A stretch of DNA of 13,128 bases, taken from positions 1 through 13,128 of the forward strand of contig USDP01000029.1 of NCBI GenBank assembly GCA_900553545.1. The letters run 5' to 3'. Below, piece by piece: positions 1-7,643 of this stretch. The notes beneath the pieces were generated by a model that was given only the letters and a program-made list of their open reading frames with translations, ran no database searches and was not told the origin of the DNA. This DNA is from an uncultured Eubacteriales bacterium. Its GTDB lineage: Bacteria > Bacillota > Clostridia > Oscillospirales > Oscillospiraceae. The translations under genes were made by a program, and so were the position numbers. Position 1 is the first letter of the stretch, and each line of letters begins with the position of its first letter.

Positions 1-105
1 TTTGCTCAGCAGGTGAAGGATCAGGTCCAGGGGGCCGACAAAGTCCTCCATGTCCTCTGTTTTGGCCTTGACCACCCCTTCCAGGTGGTAGACCGGTCCG
101 TCCAA
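1..105 (-). CDS. scpA: ScpA, segregation and condensation protein A (5' end only, runs off window)
   Basis: Only the first 35 codons are present; the gene continues past the left edge. The reading begins LDGPVYHLEGVVKAK and includes EDFVGPLDLILHLLSK. The pattern F-x-GPLDLxLHL is the N-terminal signature of ScpA, the kleisin subunit that bridges the two Smc heads together with ScpB to organise and segregate the chromosome. A TTG start at 105-103 is chosen because a strong Shine-Dalgarno, GGGAGGTG (118-111), sits 5 bases upstream; an in-frame GTG five codons earlier would overlap that site. It has its own promoter just upstream (145-173) and follows the hairpin after ysxC, so it probably starts a new transcription unit. 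The family call rests on a short segment but the motif is characteristic. Confidence 0.78.
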   Translation of the reverse strand, partial: MDGPVYHLEGVVKAKTEDMEDFVGPLDLILHLLSK

Positions 106-110
106 CGGCT

Positions 111-118
111 CACCTCCC
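111..118 (-). promoter_or_regulatory. Shine-Dalgarno site that sets the scpA TTG start
   Basis: Read on the minus strand the sequence is GGGAGGTG followed by AGCCG and then TTG. The near-perfect anti-16S match at normal spacing supports TTG at 105-103 over the in-frame GTG that begins within this region. Confidence 0.6.
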
Positions 119-144
119 ACAAAACATCGGCTTGTTTTGTCAAC

Positions 145-173
145 AGTATACCAGAATCGCTTCTTAAACACAA
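145..173 (-). promoter_or_regulatory. Predicted sigma-A promoter for scpA (extended -10)
   Basis: On the minus strand: TTGTGT (173-168), a 17-base spacer, then TATACT (150-145) preceded by TGG, forming an extended -10 (TGnTATACT). The -35 is weak, which fits the extended -10. It would start transcription about 30 bases before the scpA start codon, just past the ysxC hairpin. Confidence 0.5.
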
Positions 174-179
174 GAATCA

Positions 180-220
180 TTTGCCGCCCCAACACCTGTT
201 CCCAGATGCGGGGCGGCAAA
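180..220 (-). terminator. Stem-loop after ysxC (terminator-like but no U-tract)
   Basis: An 11-bp perfect stem (180-190 with 210-220, TTTGCCGCCCC pairing with GGGGCGGCAAA) encloses a second 6-bp helix (193-198 with 203-208, one G.U pair on the minus-strand RNA) closed by a GGAA tetraloop, a GNRA loop. It begins 10 bases after the ysxC stop. No run of U follows the stem on either strand, so it is not a textbook intrinsic terminator. It could end transcription inefficiently or protect the mRNA 3' end. Confidence 0.45.
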
Positions 221-230
221 AAACCTCTGT

Positions 231-827
231 TCAGTTCGGCTGGACGGCGGCAAAGATGACATTGAGCAGCTCCTGCCGCCCGTCCCCCTTCTCGGCGGAG
301 AAGGGGATGACGGGCACGTCCTCCTCCAGCTCCAGGGTCAGGCGCACCCGATCCAGGCTGGGCTGGACCTCGCTCTTTTTCAGCTTGTCCAGCTTGTTTG
401 CCACCACCACCATGGGGCGGCCCGTGTCTTTAAACCACTGGGCCATGGTGCAGTCGTCCGCCGTGGGCTTGTGCCGGGCGTCCACGATCATCACGCCCAG
501 GGTCATCAGCTCCGGGTGGGCGAAATAGGTCTCCATCAGCTTGCCCCACCGGTCCCGTTCGCTTTTGGACACCTTGGCATAGCCATAGCCGGGCAGGTCC
601 ACCAGGTAGAAGGTCCCGTCGATCTTGAAATAGTTGATGTGGATGGTCTTGCCGGGGGCGGCCCCCACCCGGGCGAAGTTCTTCCGGTTCAGCAGCCGGT
701 TGATCACCGACGACTTGCCCACGTTGGACCGCCCGGCAAAGGCGACCTGGGGCAGTCCGTCCCGCAGGAAGTCCTTGGGGGAGGCGGCGGAGAGGATAAA
801 CTCCGTTTTTTGTAAATTGACAGCCAT
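231..827 (-). CDS. ysxC: Ribosome biogenesis GTP-binding protein YsxC/YihA
   Basis: A 198-residue cytoplasmic TRAFAC-class GTPase, the normal length for the family. In Bacillus YsxC (EngB/YihA) is needed for late 50S subunit assembly. All G motifs are visible: G1 GRSNVGKSS at residues 32-40, G2 threonine around 61 in PGKT, G3 DLPG at 77-80 (within DLPGYGYAKV, typical of this family), G4 NKLD at 144-147 and G5 SAEKG at 177-181. The start is an ATG with TAAGGAGGA upstream; this Shine-Dalgarno overlaps the lon stop codon and only 9 bases separate the two genes, so ysxC is co-transcribed and probably translationally coupled with lon. The lon-ysxC pairing is a conserved Firmicutes arrangement. Arginine codons are mostly CGG, as in lon. 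Confidence 0.95.
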   Translation of the reverse strand: MAVNLQKTEFILSAASPKDFLRDGLPQVAFAGRSNVGKSSVINRLLNRKNFARVGAAPGKTIHINYFKIDGTFYLVDLPGYGYAKVSKSERDRWGKLMETYFAHPELMTLGVMIVDARHKPTADDCTMAQWFKDTGRPMVVVANKLDKLKKSEVQPSLDRVRLTLELEEDVPVIPFSAEKGDGRQELLNVIFAAVQPN

Positions 828-836
828 AGCTCCTCC

Positions 837-3260
837 TTACTGGCGCAGGCGGGAGGCCGCACTCCCCCGCTCCGGGGGCAGCATGGTCTCCGGCTCCGCC
901 TTGGGCGTGTTCTCCTTCTCCCCTGCGTTCAGGGCAGGCAGGGCGATGGCCAGCACCTGGTCGGCCTGCTCCACCAGATGGAACTGCAGGGCACCCCGCA
1001 CCGTCTGGTCGATCTCCTCCAGGTCCTTTTCGTTGTCCGCCGGGATGATGACCGTGCGGATGCCGTTTCGGAAGGCGGCCATGGTCTTTTCCTTCAGGCC
1101 GCCGATGGGCAGCACACGGCCCCGTAGGGTCACCTCCCCCGTCATGGCCAGACCCCGGCGCACCGGGACCCCGGTGAGGGCGGAGACGATGGCGGTGGTG
1201 ATGGCGATACCGGCGGAGGGCCCATCCTTTGGCACGGCCCCCTCCGGGAAGTGGACATGGATGTCCTTCTCCTTATAGAAATTCTGAGCGATGCCCAGCC
1301 GCTCGGCCTGGCTGCGGGTAAAGCTTAGGGCCGCATGGGCGGACTCCTTCATCACGTCGCCCAGGTTGCCCGTCAGCTCCACCTTGCCGGAGCCGGGGAC
1401 CACGTTCACCTCCACCTCCAGCAGCTCGCCGCCCACGGAGGTCCAGGCCAGGCCGTTGACCACGCCTACCCGCTCCTCCAGAGCCTGGCGCTCCGGGAAA
1501 TACCGGGGCGCACCCAGATACTCGTGCAGGTCCTTCTCCGTGATTTTTACGGTCTTTTCCCCGTCCACGATCTTCATGGCAGCCTTGCGGCAGATGGCGG
1601 CCAGCTTGCGCTCCAGCACACGGACGCCCGATTCCCGGGTATAGGCGGCCACGATCTCCCGCACCGCCCCGTCAGACACCTTCACCTGGGCATGGGTCAG
1701 CCCGTGGCGCTTGAGTTCCTTGGGCAGCAGGTGGTGCTTGGCGATCTGCAGCTTCTCCTCGTCGGTATAGCTGGGCAGCTCGATGACCTCCATCCGGTCC
1801 AGCAGGGGCCGGGGGATGGTGTCCAGGGTGTTGGCCGTGGTGATGAACAGCACATCGGACAGGTCGAAGGGCACCTCCAGGAAGTGGTCCCGGAAGGTGG
1901 CGTTCTGCTCCCCGTCCAGCACCTCCAGCAGGGCCGAGGCCGGGTCGCCCCGGTGGTCGTGGCCCAGCTTGTCGATCTCGTCCAGCAGGATCAGGGGATT
2001 GCAGCTGCCCGCCTGGCTGACGGCGTTGATGATCCGGCCGGGCATGGCCCCCACATAGGTCTTGCGGTGGCCCCGGATCTCCGCCTCGTCACTGACGCCG
2101 CCCAGGGAGATGCGGGCCAGCTTGCGGTTCATCGCCTTTGCCATGGACATGGCGATGGAGGTCTTGCCCACGCCGGGGGGGCCCACCAGACACAGCACCT
2201 GGCCCTTCAGCTCCGGGGCCAGCTGCTTGACGGCTACGAACTCCAGAATCCGCTCCTTCACCTTGTCCAGGCCGTAGTGATCCCGGTCCAGGGCCTTTTT
2301 CACGGCGGCCACGCTGACCTTCTCCTTGGTGGTCTTGCCCCAGGGCAGCTCCAGACACACGTCCAGATAGCTGTGGAGCACGCTGGACTCCGAGCTGCCG
2401 AAGGGCTGCTTGGCCAGCCGGCCCAGCTCCTTGTTCAGCTTCTCCCGCACCTGGTCGGGGAGCTTGGCCTTGGCGATCTTCTCCCGGTATTCGGCGATCT
2501 CGTCGCCGCCCTCCCCCTCACCCAGCTCGTTCTGGATGGCCTTCATCTGCTCCCGCAGGAAATAGTCCCGCTGCTGGTCGGCCATCTGCTCCCGGGCCTT
2601 GCTCTGGATCTCTGCATCCAGAGAGAGGATGTCCACCTCCCGCTGGAGCAGCTTATACAGCTTTTCCAGCCGACGGACCGGGTGCAGCTCCTCCAAGATC
2701 TTCTGCTTGTCGGCGCTGCGCATGGCGATGTTCTGGGCGATATAGTCGGCGATATAGCCCGGCTCCTGACTGGCCAGCAGGTGGACGATCAGGTCTGGAG
2801 AAACTTTCGGAGCCAGCTCGCTGTACTCCTGGAACAGGTCATAGGTGGCCCGCATCAGGGCCTCCTGACGGGGGGTGGGCCGGTCCGGGGCCTCCTCCTC
2901 GGGAATTTCCTGCACCTGGGCCTTCAAATAGGGGGCGGAGGCGGTGAGCTGGATGAGCCGCCCGCGGCTGTGCCCCTCCACCATCACCCGCATGTTGTCC
3001 CCGGGCATCCGCAGGATCTGCCGGATGTTGGAGATGGTGCCCACGGTGTACAGGTCCCGGCCGGAGGGCTCCTCCACCGAGATATCCTTCTGGGCCACCA
3101 GAAACACCGGCTGCCCGGCGGACATAGCATCCTCCAGGGCCTTGACGGAGATCGCCCGAGCCACCTCGAAGTGGATCATCACGTTGGGGAACACAGTGAT
3201 GCCCCGCAGCGCGATGACCGGCATGGTGGACACATTGGATAATTCAAACTCTTGACTCAT
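837..3260 (-). CDS. lon: ATP-dependent endopeptidase Lon (LonA type)
   Basis: An 807-residue soluble AAA+ serine protease that unfolds and degrades damaged and selected regulatory proteins. Order: N-terminal substrate-binding LAN domain (about 10-205), a coiled helical region (about 205-310), the AAA+ module with Walker A GPPGVGKTS (360-368), Walker B LILLDEIDK (423-431) and arginines in RPLLDRM (484-490), then the S16 protease domain with catalytic Ser682 in PKDGPSAG and Lys725 in GGLKEK. The Ser-Lys distance of 43 equals that of E. coli Lon. The last 30 residues are a hydrophilic Glu/Pro/Lys tail. There is no membrane segment, so it is LonA rather than LonB. The Shine-Dalgarno is weak (GAAGGGAAG). 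A strong terminator lies about 30 bases upstream and no convincing promoter is visible between them, so expression may depend on read-through from clpX. No CtsR or CIRCE operator was seen. Confidence 0.97.
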   Translation of the reverse strand: MSQEFELSNVSTMPVIALRGITVFPNVMIHFEVARAISVKALEDAMSAGQPVFLVAQKDISVEEPSGRDLYTVGTISNIRQILRMPGDNMRVMVEGHSRGRLIQLTASAPYLKAQVQEIPEEEAPDRPTPRQEALMRATYDLFQEYSELAPKVSPDLIVHLLASQEPGYIADYIAQNIAMRSADKQKILEELHPVRRLEKLYKLLQREVDILSLDAEIQSKAREQMADQQRDYFLREQMKAIQNELGEGEGGDEIAEYREKIAKAKLPDQVREKLNKELGRLAKQPFGSSESSVLHSYLDVCLELPWGKTTKEKVSVAAVKKALDRDHYGLDKVKERILEFVAVKQLAPELKGQVLCLVGPPGVGKTSIAMSMAKAMNRKLARISLGGVSDEAEIRGHRKTYVGAMPGRIINAVSQAGSCNPLILLDEIDKLGHDHRGDPASALLEVLDGEQNATFRDHFLEVPFDLSDVLFITTANTLDTIPRPLLDRMEVIELPSYTDEEKLQIAKHHLLPKELKRHGLTHAQVKVSDGAVREIVAAYTRESGVRVLERKLAAICRKAAMKIVDGEKTVKITEKDLHEYLGAPRYFPERQALEERVGVVNGLAWTSVGGELLEVEVNVVPGSGKVELTGNLGDVMKESAHAALSFTRSQAERLGIAQNFYKEKDIHVHFPEGAVPKDGPSAGIAITTAIVSALTGVPVRRGLAMTGEVTLRGRVLPIGGLKEKTMAAFRNGIRTVIIPADNEKDLEEIDQTVRGALQFHLVEQADQVLAIALPALNAGEKENTPKAEPETMLPPERGSAASRLRQ

Positions 3261-3290
3261 AGTCGATTCACTTCCCTTCAGGGGTATGGC

Positions 3291-3338
3291 AAAAAGACAT
3301 CCCGTGCCCGCCGGACCGGGGGCGCTGCGGGATGTCTT
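3291..3338 (-). terminator. Intrinsic terminator between clpX and lon
   Basis: An 11-bp perfect stem (3338-3328 with 3304-3294 on the minus strand, AAGACATCCCG pairing with CGGGATGTCTT), with further GC pairing inside the loop, is followed by a run of U (3295-3291). It starts 19 bases after the clpX stop and ends 30 bases before the lon ATG. Confidence 0.8.
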
Positions 3339-3357
3339 CTCTGCATGTTTTCGTCTG

Positions 3358-4665
<1,308 letters not shown>

Positions 4666-4675
4666 TGGTCCCTTT

Positions 4676-4682
4676 CTCCTTT
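4676..4682 (-). promoter_or_regulatory. Shine-Dalgarno site that sets the clpX TTG start
   Basis: AAAGGAG on the minus strand with 10 bases to TTG at 4665. No comparable site precedes the upstream ATG codons at 4740 or 4725, and the first of these sits in the stem of a 35-base hairpin. Confidence 0.6.
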
Positions 4683-4691
4683 CAGGGAATC

Positions 4692-4717
4692 GCCCCGTAG
4701 GCAGCTGCCCCGTAGGC
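4692..4717. repeat. Two 11-base direct repeats in the clpP-clpX gap
   Basis: GCCCCGTAGGC occurs at 4692-4702 and again at 4707-4717, a period of 15 bases, separated by AGCT. The junction also makes the palindrome GGCAGCTGCC (4700-4709). It lies in the untranslated leader of clpX, between the hairpin and the Shine-Dalgarno. Function unknown. Confidence 0.55.
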
Positions 4718-4734
4718 TTATACATTGGGCTGCG

Positions 4735-4769
4735 CCGCATAATTTGGCGAAATTCGTCAAATTATGCGG
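4735..4769 (-). repeat. Long inverted repeat (stem-loop) between clpP and clpX
   Basis: CCGCATAATTT (4735-4745) is perfectly complementary to 4759-4769, and the inner bases continue the helix (4746-4750 with 4754-4758, one mismatch on the minus-strand RNA) to a 3-base loop. The AT-rich stem starts 9 bases after the clpP stop. No U-tract follows, so it is more likely an mRNA-processing or stability element, or a small dispersed repeat, than a terminator. Confidence 0.65.
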
Positions 4770-4778
4770 TCGTTGCCC

Positions 4779-5360
4779 TTATCTCTTATCGATGACCTTG
4801 TCGATCAGGCCGTAGGCCACGGCCTCCTCGGCGGTCATGAAGTTGTCGCGCTCGCACGCGGCGGTGATCTCCTCGACGCTCCGGCCGGTGTTGTCCGCCA
4901 GAATGGCGTTCAGGCGCTTTTTGATAACCTCCAGCCGTTTCAGGTGGATGGCCATGTCGGTGATCTGGCCCTGCGTCCCGGCGGACGGCTGATGGATCAT
5001 GATCTCCGCGTTCGGCAGCGCGAGGCGCTTGCCCTTCGTGCCGGATGACAGCAAAAACGCGCCCATCGAGGCGGCCATGCCCACGCAGATCGTGGACACG
5101 TCGCACTTGATATACTGCATGGTGTCGTAGATGGCCATGCCGTCGGTGACGGAGCCGCCCGGCGAGTTGATGTAGAACTGGATATCCTTATCGGGGTCCT
5201 GCGCCTCGAGATAGAGCAGCTGCGCGACGATCAGGCTCGCCGTCGTGGAGTTGACCTCTTCGGACAGGATGATGATACGGTCGTTGAGCAGGCGCGAGAA
5301 AATATCGTAAGACCGCTCGCCGCGGCTCGTCTGCTCGACAACATACGGAACTAAACTCAT
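4779..5360 (-). CDS. clpP: ATP-dependent Clp protease proteolytic subunit ClpP
   Basis: A 193-residue serine peptidase that forms the 14-subunit degradation chamber capped by ClpX. The canonical catalytic triad is present: Ser98 in GMAASMGA, His123 in MIHQPS and Asp172 in RDNFM. The N-terminal MSLVPYVVEQTSRGER is the usual axial-loop segment, with no long propeptide, so the whole protein is of standard length. The ATG start has AAAGGAGA seven bases upstream. It lies 74 bases downstream of tig and 113 bases upstream of the clpX TTG, with no terminator in between, so tig-clpP-clpX is probably one transcript. The Shine-Dalgarno region GGAGAATT is perfectly complementary to eight bases at the tig stop codon, suggesting coupling to tig translation (inference). 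Arginine codons include many CGC, unlike lon. Confidence 0.97.
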   Translation of the reverse strand: MSLVPYVVEQTSRGERSYDIFSRLLNDRIIILSEEVNSTTASLIVAQLLYLEAQDPDKDIQFYINSPGGSVTDGMAIYDTMQYIKCDVSTICVGMAASMGAFLLSSGTKGKRLALPNAEIMIHQPSAGTQGQITDMAIHLKRLEVIKKRLNAILADNTGRSVEEITAACERDNFMTAEEAVAYGLIDKVIDKR

Positions 5361-5363
5361 AGA

Positions 5364-5436
5364 AATTCTCCTTTCCTCGGCGTCTTGCCAAATGACAGGG
5401 CCGCCAATGCAATCCTAACCGGGCAGGCGGAGAATT
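5364..5436 (-). promoter_or_regulatory. Possible helix between the tig stop and the clpP Shine-Dalgarno
   Basis: On the minus strand AATTCTCC (5436-5429), which includes two bases of the tig TAA stop, is exactly complementary to GGAGAATT (5371-5364), the clpP Shine-Dalgarno. The 57-base loop contains a short CCGCC/GGCGG stem. A ribosome finishing tig would open the helix. This is seen as complementarity only; folding and function are inferred. Confidence 0.35.
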
Positions 5437-6802
5437 ATTCCTTTTCTGCCTCAGCTTCTGCGGCGGGAGCTTCCTCAGCGGGAGCCTCGGCCGCCTTTTT
5501 CTTCGTGGTCTTCTTTGCGGGCTTCTCTTCGACAGCCTTCGCGTTCTCGGCGATGAACTTCGCGGCCTTGCGGGTCTTCAGCTCCTCGCGGACAGAGTCG
5601 GCGCTGACGGCGGCCTTGACCTTCTCCAGCTCCATCTGGTACTGGTCGGCCATCTTCTTCAGCTCTTCCTCGACCTCTTCGTCGAGCACTTCGATCTTCT
5701 CCGCCTCGGCGACGGCCTCGAGCAGCAGGCTCGTGCGGACGGTCTGCTCCGCCATCGGGCGCAGCGACTGGCGCAGGCCGTCGACGTTGCCGCCCATCAT
5801 CTTGGCGTAGTCTTCCATCTTCATGCCCTGCATCTGCAGCTGATAGCCGAACTGCTCCATCTGACGGTCGACCTGCTCGTCGATCATGCAGGCCGGGATC
5901 TCGACGGTCATGTTCTTCGCGGCGGCGTCGACAGCGGCGTCTTCAAACGCGCGGTCAGACTCTTCCTGGCGGGTCTTGGTCAGGCGGGCCTTGATGTCCT
6001 TCTTCAGGTCGGCCAGCGTATCAAATTCGGAAACGTCCTTTGCAAACTCGTCGTCCAGCTCGGGCTTGATGGTCTCCTTGACCTCGTGGACCTTGCACTG
6101 GAAGGTCGCGGCCTTGCCGGCCAGCTCCTTGGAGTTGTAGTCCTCGGGGAACGTGACCTCGACGGCCTTCTCGTCGCCGGCCTTCGTGCCGACGAGCTGA
6201 TCCTCAAAGCCGGGGATGAACGCGCCGGTGCCGAGGTGGAGGTTGTACTTCTCCGCCTTGCCGCCCTCAAACGCCTTGCCGTCGACAAAGCCCTCGAAGT
6301 CGATGACAACGGTGTCGCCGTTCTTCGCTTCGCGCTCGACGGTCTCGATGCGGGAGTTGCGCTCGGCCATACGGTTCAGCTCGGCGTCGACGTCGGCCTT
6401 ACCGACGGACACGGCCTTCTTCGCGACCTCGATGCCCTTGTATTCGCCGAGGGTGACCTCAGGATAGAGCGCGGTGGAAACGGTCAGGGCAACGTTGCCC
6501 TCTTCCGTGGTGTCCATATCGACAACAGACGGCGCGCCGACGGCCTTCAGGCCCTGCTCGGTGACGCCCTTCTCATAGATCTCCGGGAAGATCTCGTTGA
6601 CGGCGTCTTCATAGAACACCGTGGGGCCGTACATGCTCTCGACCATTTTCCGCGGAGCCTTGCCCTTGCGGAAGCCGGGGATCATGATGTTCTTGCGGCA
6701 CTTGGCATACGCCCTGTTCAGGGCCACTTCAAACTCCGCCTTTTCGATCTCGATGGCGATCTTGGCATTACCGTTTTCTTTTTCTACGCTCTTGACATTC
6801 AT
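5435..6802 (-). CDS. tig: Trigger factor, ribosome-associated chaperone and prolyl isomerase
   Basis: A 455-residue chaperone that binds ribosomal protein L23 at the exit tunnel and shields nascent chains. Domains: N-terminal ribosome-binding domain (1-about 115) with the signature loop GFRKGKAP at 43-50; FKBP-type peptidyl-prolyl isomerase domain about 161-245 (VVIDFEGFVDGKAFEGG, then GTGAFIPGFEDQLVG); helical C-terminal arms about 250-415. The last 35 residues are a low-complexity Lys/Ala/Glu tail, absent from many homologues and probably disordered. The ATG has TAGGAGGA about 10 bases upstream. The order tig-clpP-clpX-lon-ysxC is the classic bacterial quality-control cluster. An extended -10 promoter (6872-6900) overlapped by an inverted repeat lies upstream. 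Confidence 0.96.
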   Translation of the reverse strand: MNVKSVEKENGNAKIAIEIEKAEFEVALNRAYAKCRKNIMIPGFRKGKAPRKMVESMYGPTVFYEDAVNEIFPEIYEKGVTEQGLKAVGAPSVVDMDTTEEGNVALTVSTALYPEVTLGEYKGIEVAKKAVSVGKADVDAELNRMAERNSRIETVEREAKNGDTVVIDFEGFVDGKAFEGGKAEKYNLHLGTGAFIPGFEDQLVGTKAGDEKAVEVTFPEDYNSKELAGKAATFQCKVHEVKETIKPELDDEFAKDVSEFDTLADLKKDIKARLTKTRQEESDRAFEDAAVDAAAKNMTVEIPACMIDEQVDRQMEQFGYQLQMQGMKMEDYAKMMGGNVDGLRQSLRPMAEQTVRTSLLLEAVAEAEKIEVLDEEVEEELKKMADQYQMELEKVKAAVSADSVREELKTRKAAKFIAENAKAVEEKPAKKTTKKKAAEAPAEEAPAAEAEAEKE

Positions 6803-6871
6803 GTTGGTTTTTCCTCCTATGCGGTGCGGCCGCGGGGCCGTATTTCACCCAAGTAAATTTGAATCCGATTT

Positions 6872-6900
6872 ATTCTATCAGACTTTTCACAAGATTTCCA
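6872..6900 (-). promoter_or_regulatory. Predicted sigma-A promoter for tig-clpP-clpX
   Basis: On the minus strand: TGGAAA (6900-6895), a 17-base spacer, then TAGAAT (6877-6872) preceded by TGA, an extended -10. It is the best promoter-like pair in the AT-rich gap upstream of tig and leaves a leader of about 65 bases. Confidence 0.5.
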
Positions 6901-6920
6901 CTCTTTTTTCCGGAAATCTT
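6891..6920. promoter_or_regulatory. Inverted repeat over the tig -35 region, possible operator
   Basis: AAGATTTCC (6891-6899) and GGAAATCTT (6912-6920) are perfect 9-base half-sites, 21 bases centre to centre, about two helical turns. One half-site covers the predicted -35. No U-tract follows on the minus strand, so it is not a standard terminator. The binding protein, if any, is unknown. Confidence 0.4.
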
Positions 6921-6929
6921 ATGTTTTAC

Positions 6930-6950
6930 AAAAAATTCAGAAGTTTCCTG
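6930..6950 (-). terminator. Weak intrinsic terminator after the metallophosphoesterase
   Basis: On the minus strand a 5-bp stem (CAGGA with TTCTG, one G.U pair, loop AAC) is followed by AA and six T. It starts 3 bases after the stop codon. The stem is short, so termination is probably partial. Confidence 0.35.
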
Positions 6951-6953
6951 CCC

Positions 6954-7643
6954 TCAATCGAAGATCTTCACGGGCCTGAAGTTGACATAATCCGCAGAAA
7001 CCAGTTGGAATTCGATCCCGTGCCAGTTTCCCTGCAAGGCCAGCCGATGGCTCTCGGCGTGGAGATGGCCGTAATAGCAGCGGCGCACGCCATAGCGCTC
7101 CAGCAGCTCCAGAATCTCCGGGCACTCGTAGCCCTGATAGCGCGGCGGATAGTGCAGAAAGCAGAGCTTCTCCCGCTTGCCCGCCGCCTTCAGCGACGTC
7201 TCCAGCCGTCCAAGCTCCCGCCGGAACACCTTTTCGTCGTGCGTGCCGCCTTTGTCCTCCTCGTAGAACCAGCCGCGCGTCCCGCAGAGCGCCACGTCGC
7301 CATAAAAGCGGCAGTTGTTGTGCAGGATCTCCATGTTGGAGAATCCCTGCTCCGCGCAGAATTTATAGAATTTCGCCGCCGTCGTCCACCAGTAGTCGTG
7401 GTTTCCCTTCAGCAGGATCTTCCGGCCCGGAATGGCGCTGATGAACGCGAAGTCCTCCTTCGCCTGCTCGATGCCGAGCGCCCAGCTCAGATCCCCCGGC
7501 AGGACGGTCGTGTCCTCCGGCCCGATGACGGCCAGCCCCGCGCGCAGCTTGTCCCTATACCCTTCCCAGCGTCCGCCGAACACATCCATCGGCTTGTCCG
7601 CGCCGAGGCTGAGGTGCAGATCCGCGATCACATAAAGCGCCAT
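6954..7643 (-). CDS. Calcineurin-like metallophosphoesterase
   Basis: A 229-residue predicted cytoplasmic phosphoesterase using two metal ions; the substrate cannot be told from sequence. The full metal-binding set is present in order: D-x-H (D8, H10 in ADLHLS), GD (D51 in LPGDLSW), GNHD (80-83), H164 in FLHYPP and GHLH (H193, H195). There is no signal peptide or membrane segment. The annotation could equally read 'Ser/Thr phosphatase family protein'. Its ATG directly follows the thrC stop (TAAATG, no gap) and the nearest Shine-Dalgarno-like GGAG is about 12 bases away inside thrC, so translation probably depends on coupling to thrC. It is the last gene of the lepB operon. Family call strong, biological role unknown. 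Confidence 0.88.
   Translation of the reverse strand: MALYVIADLHLSLGADKPMDVFGGRWEGYRDKLRAGLAVIGPEDTTVLPGDLSWALGIEQAKEDFAFISAIPGRKILLKGNHDYWWTTAAKFYKFCAEQGFSNMEILHNNCRFYGDVALCGTRGWFYEEDKGGTHDEKVFRRELGRLETSLKAAGKREKLCFLHYPPRYQGYECPEILELLERYGVRRCYYGHLHAESHRLALQGNWHGIEFQLVSADYVNFRPVKIFD

Noticed and set aside
1335..3242. 635-codon open frame on the plus strand
   Set aside because: It lies entirely opposite lon, its product is a Leu/Gly/Gln/His-rich composition artefact with no recognisable domain, and lon on the minus strand is unambiguous.
4666..4740. Upstream ATG start for clpX adding 25 residues
   Set aside because: The extension translates the Shine-Dalgarno and tandem repeats, has no ribosome-binding site of its own and begins in a hairpin stem.
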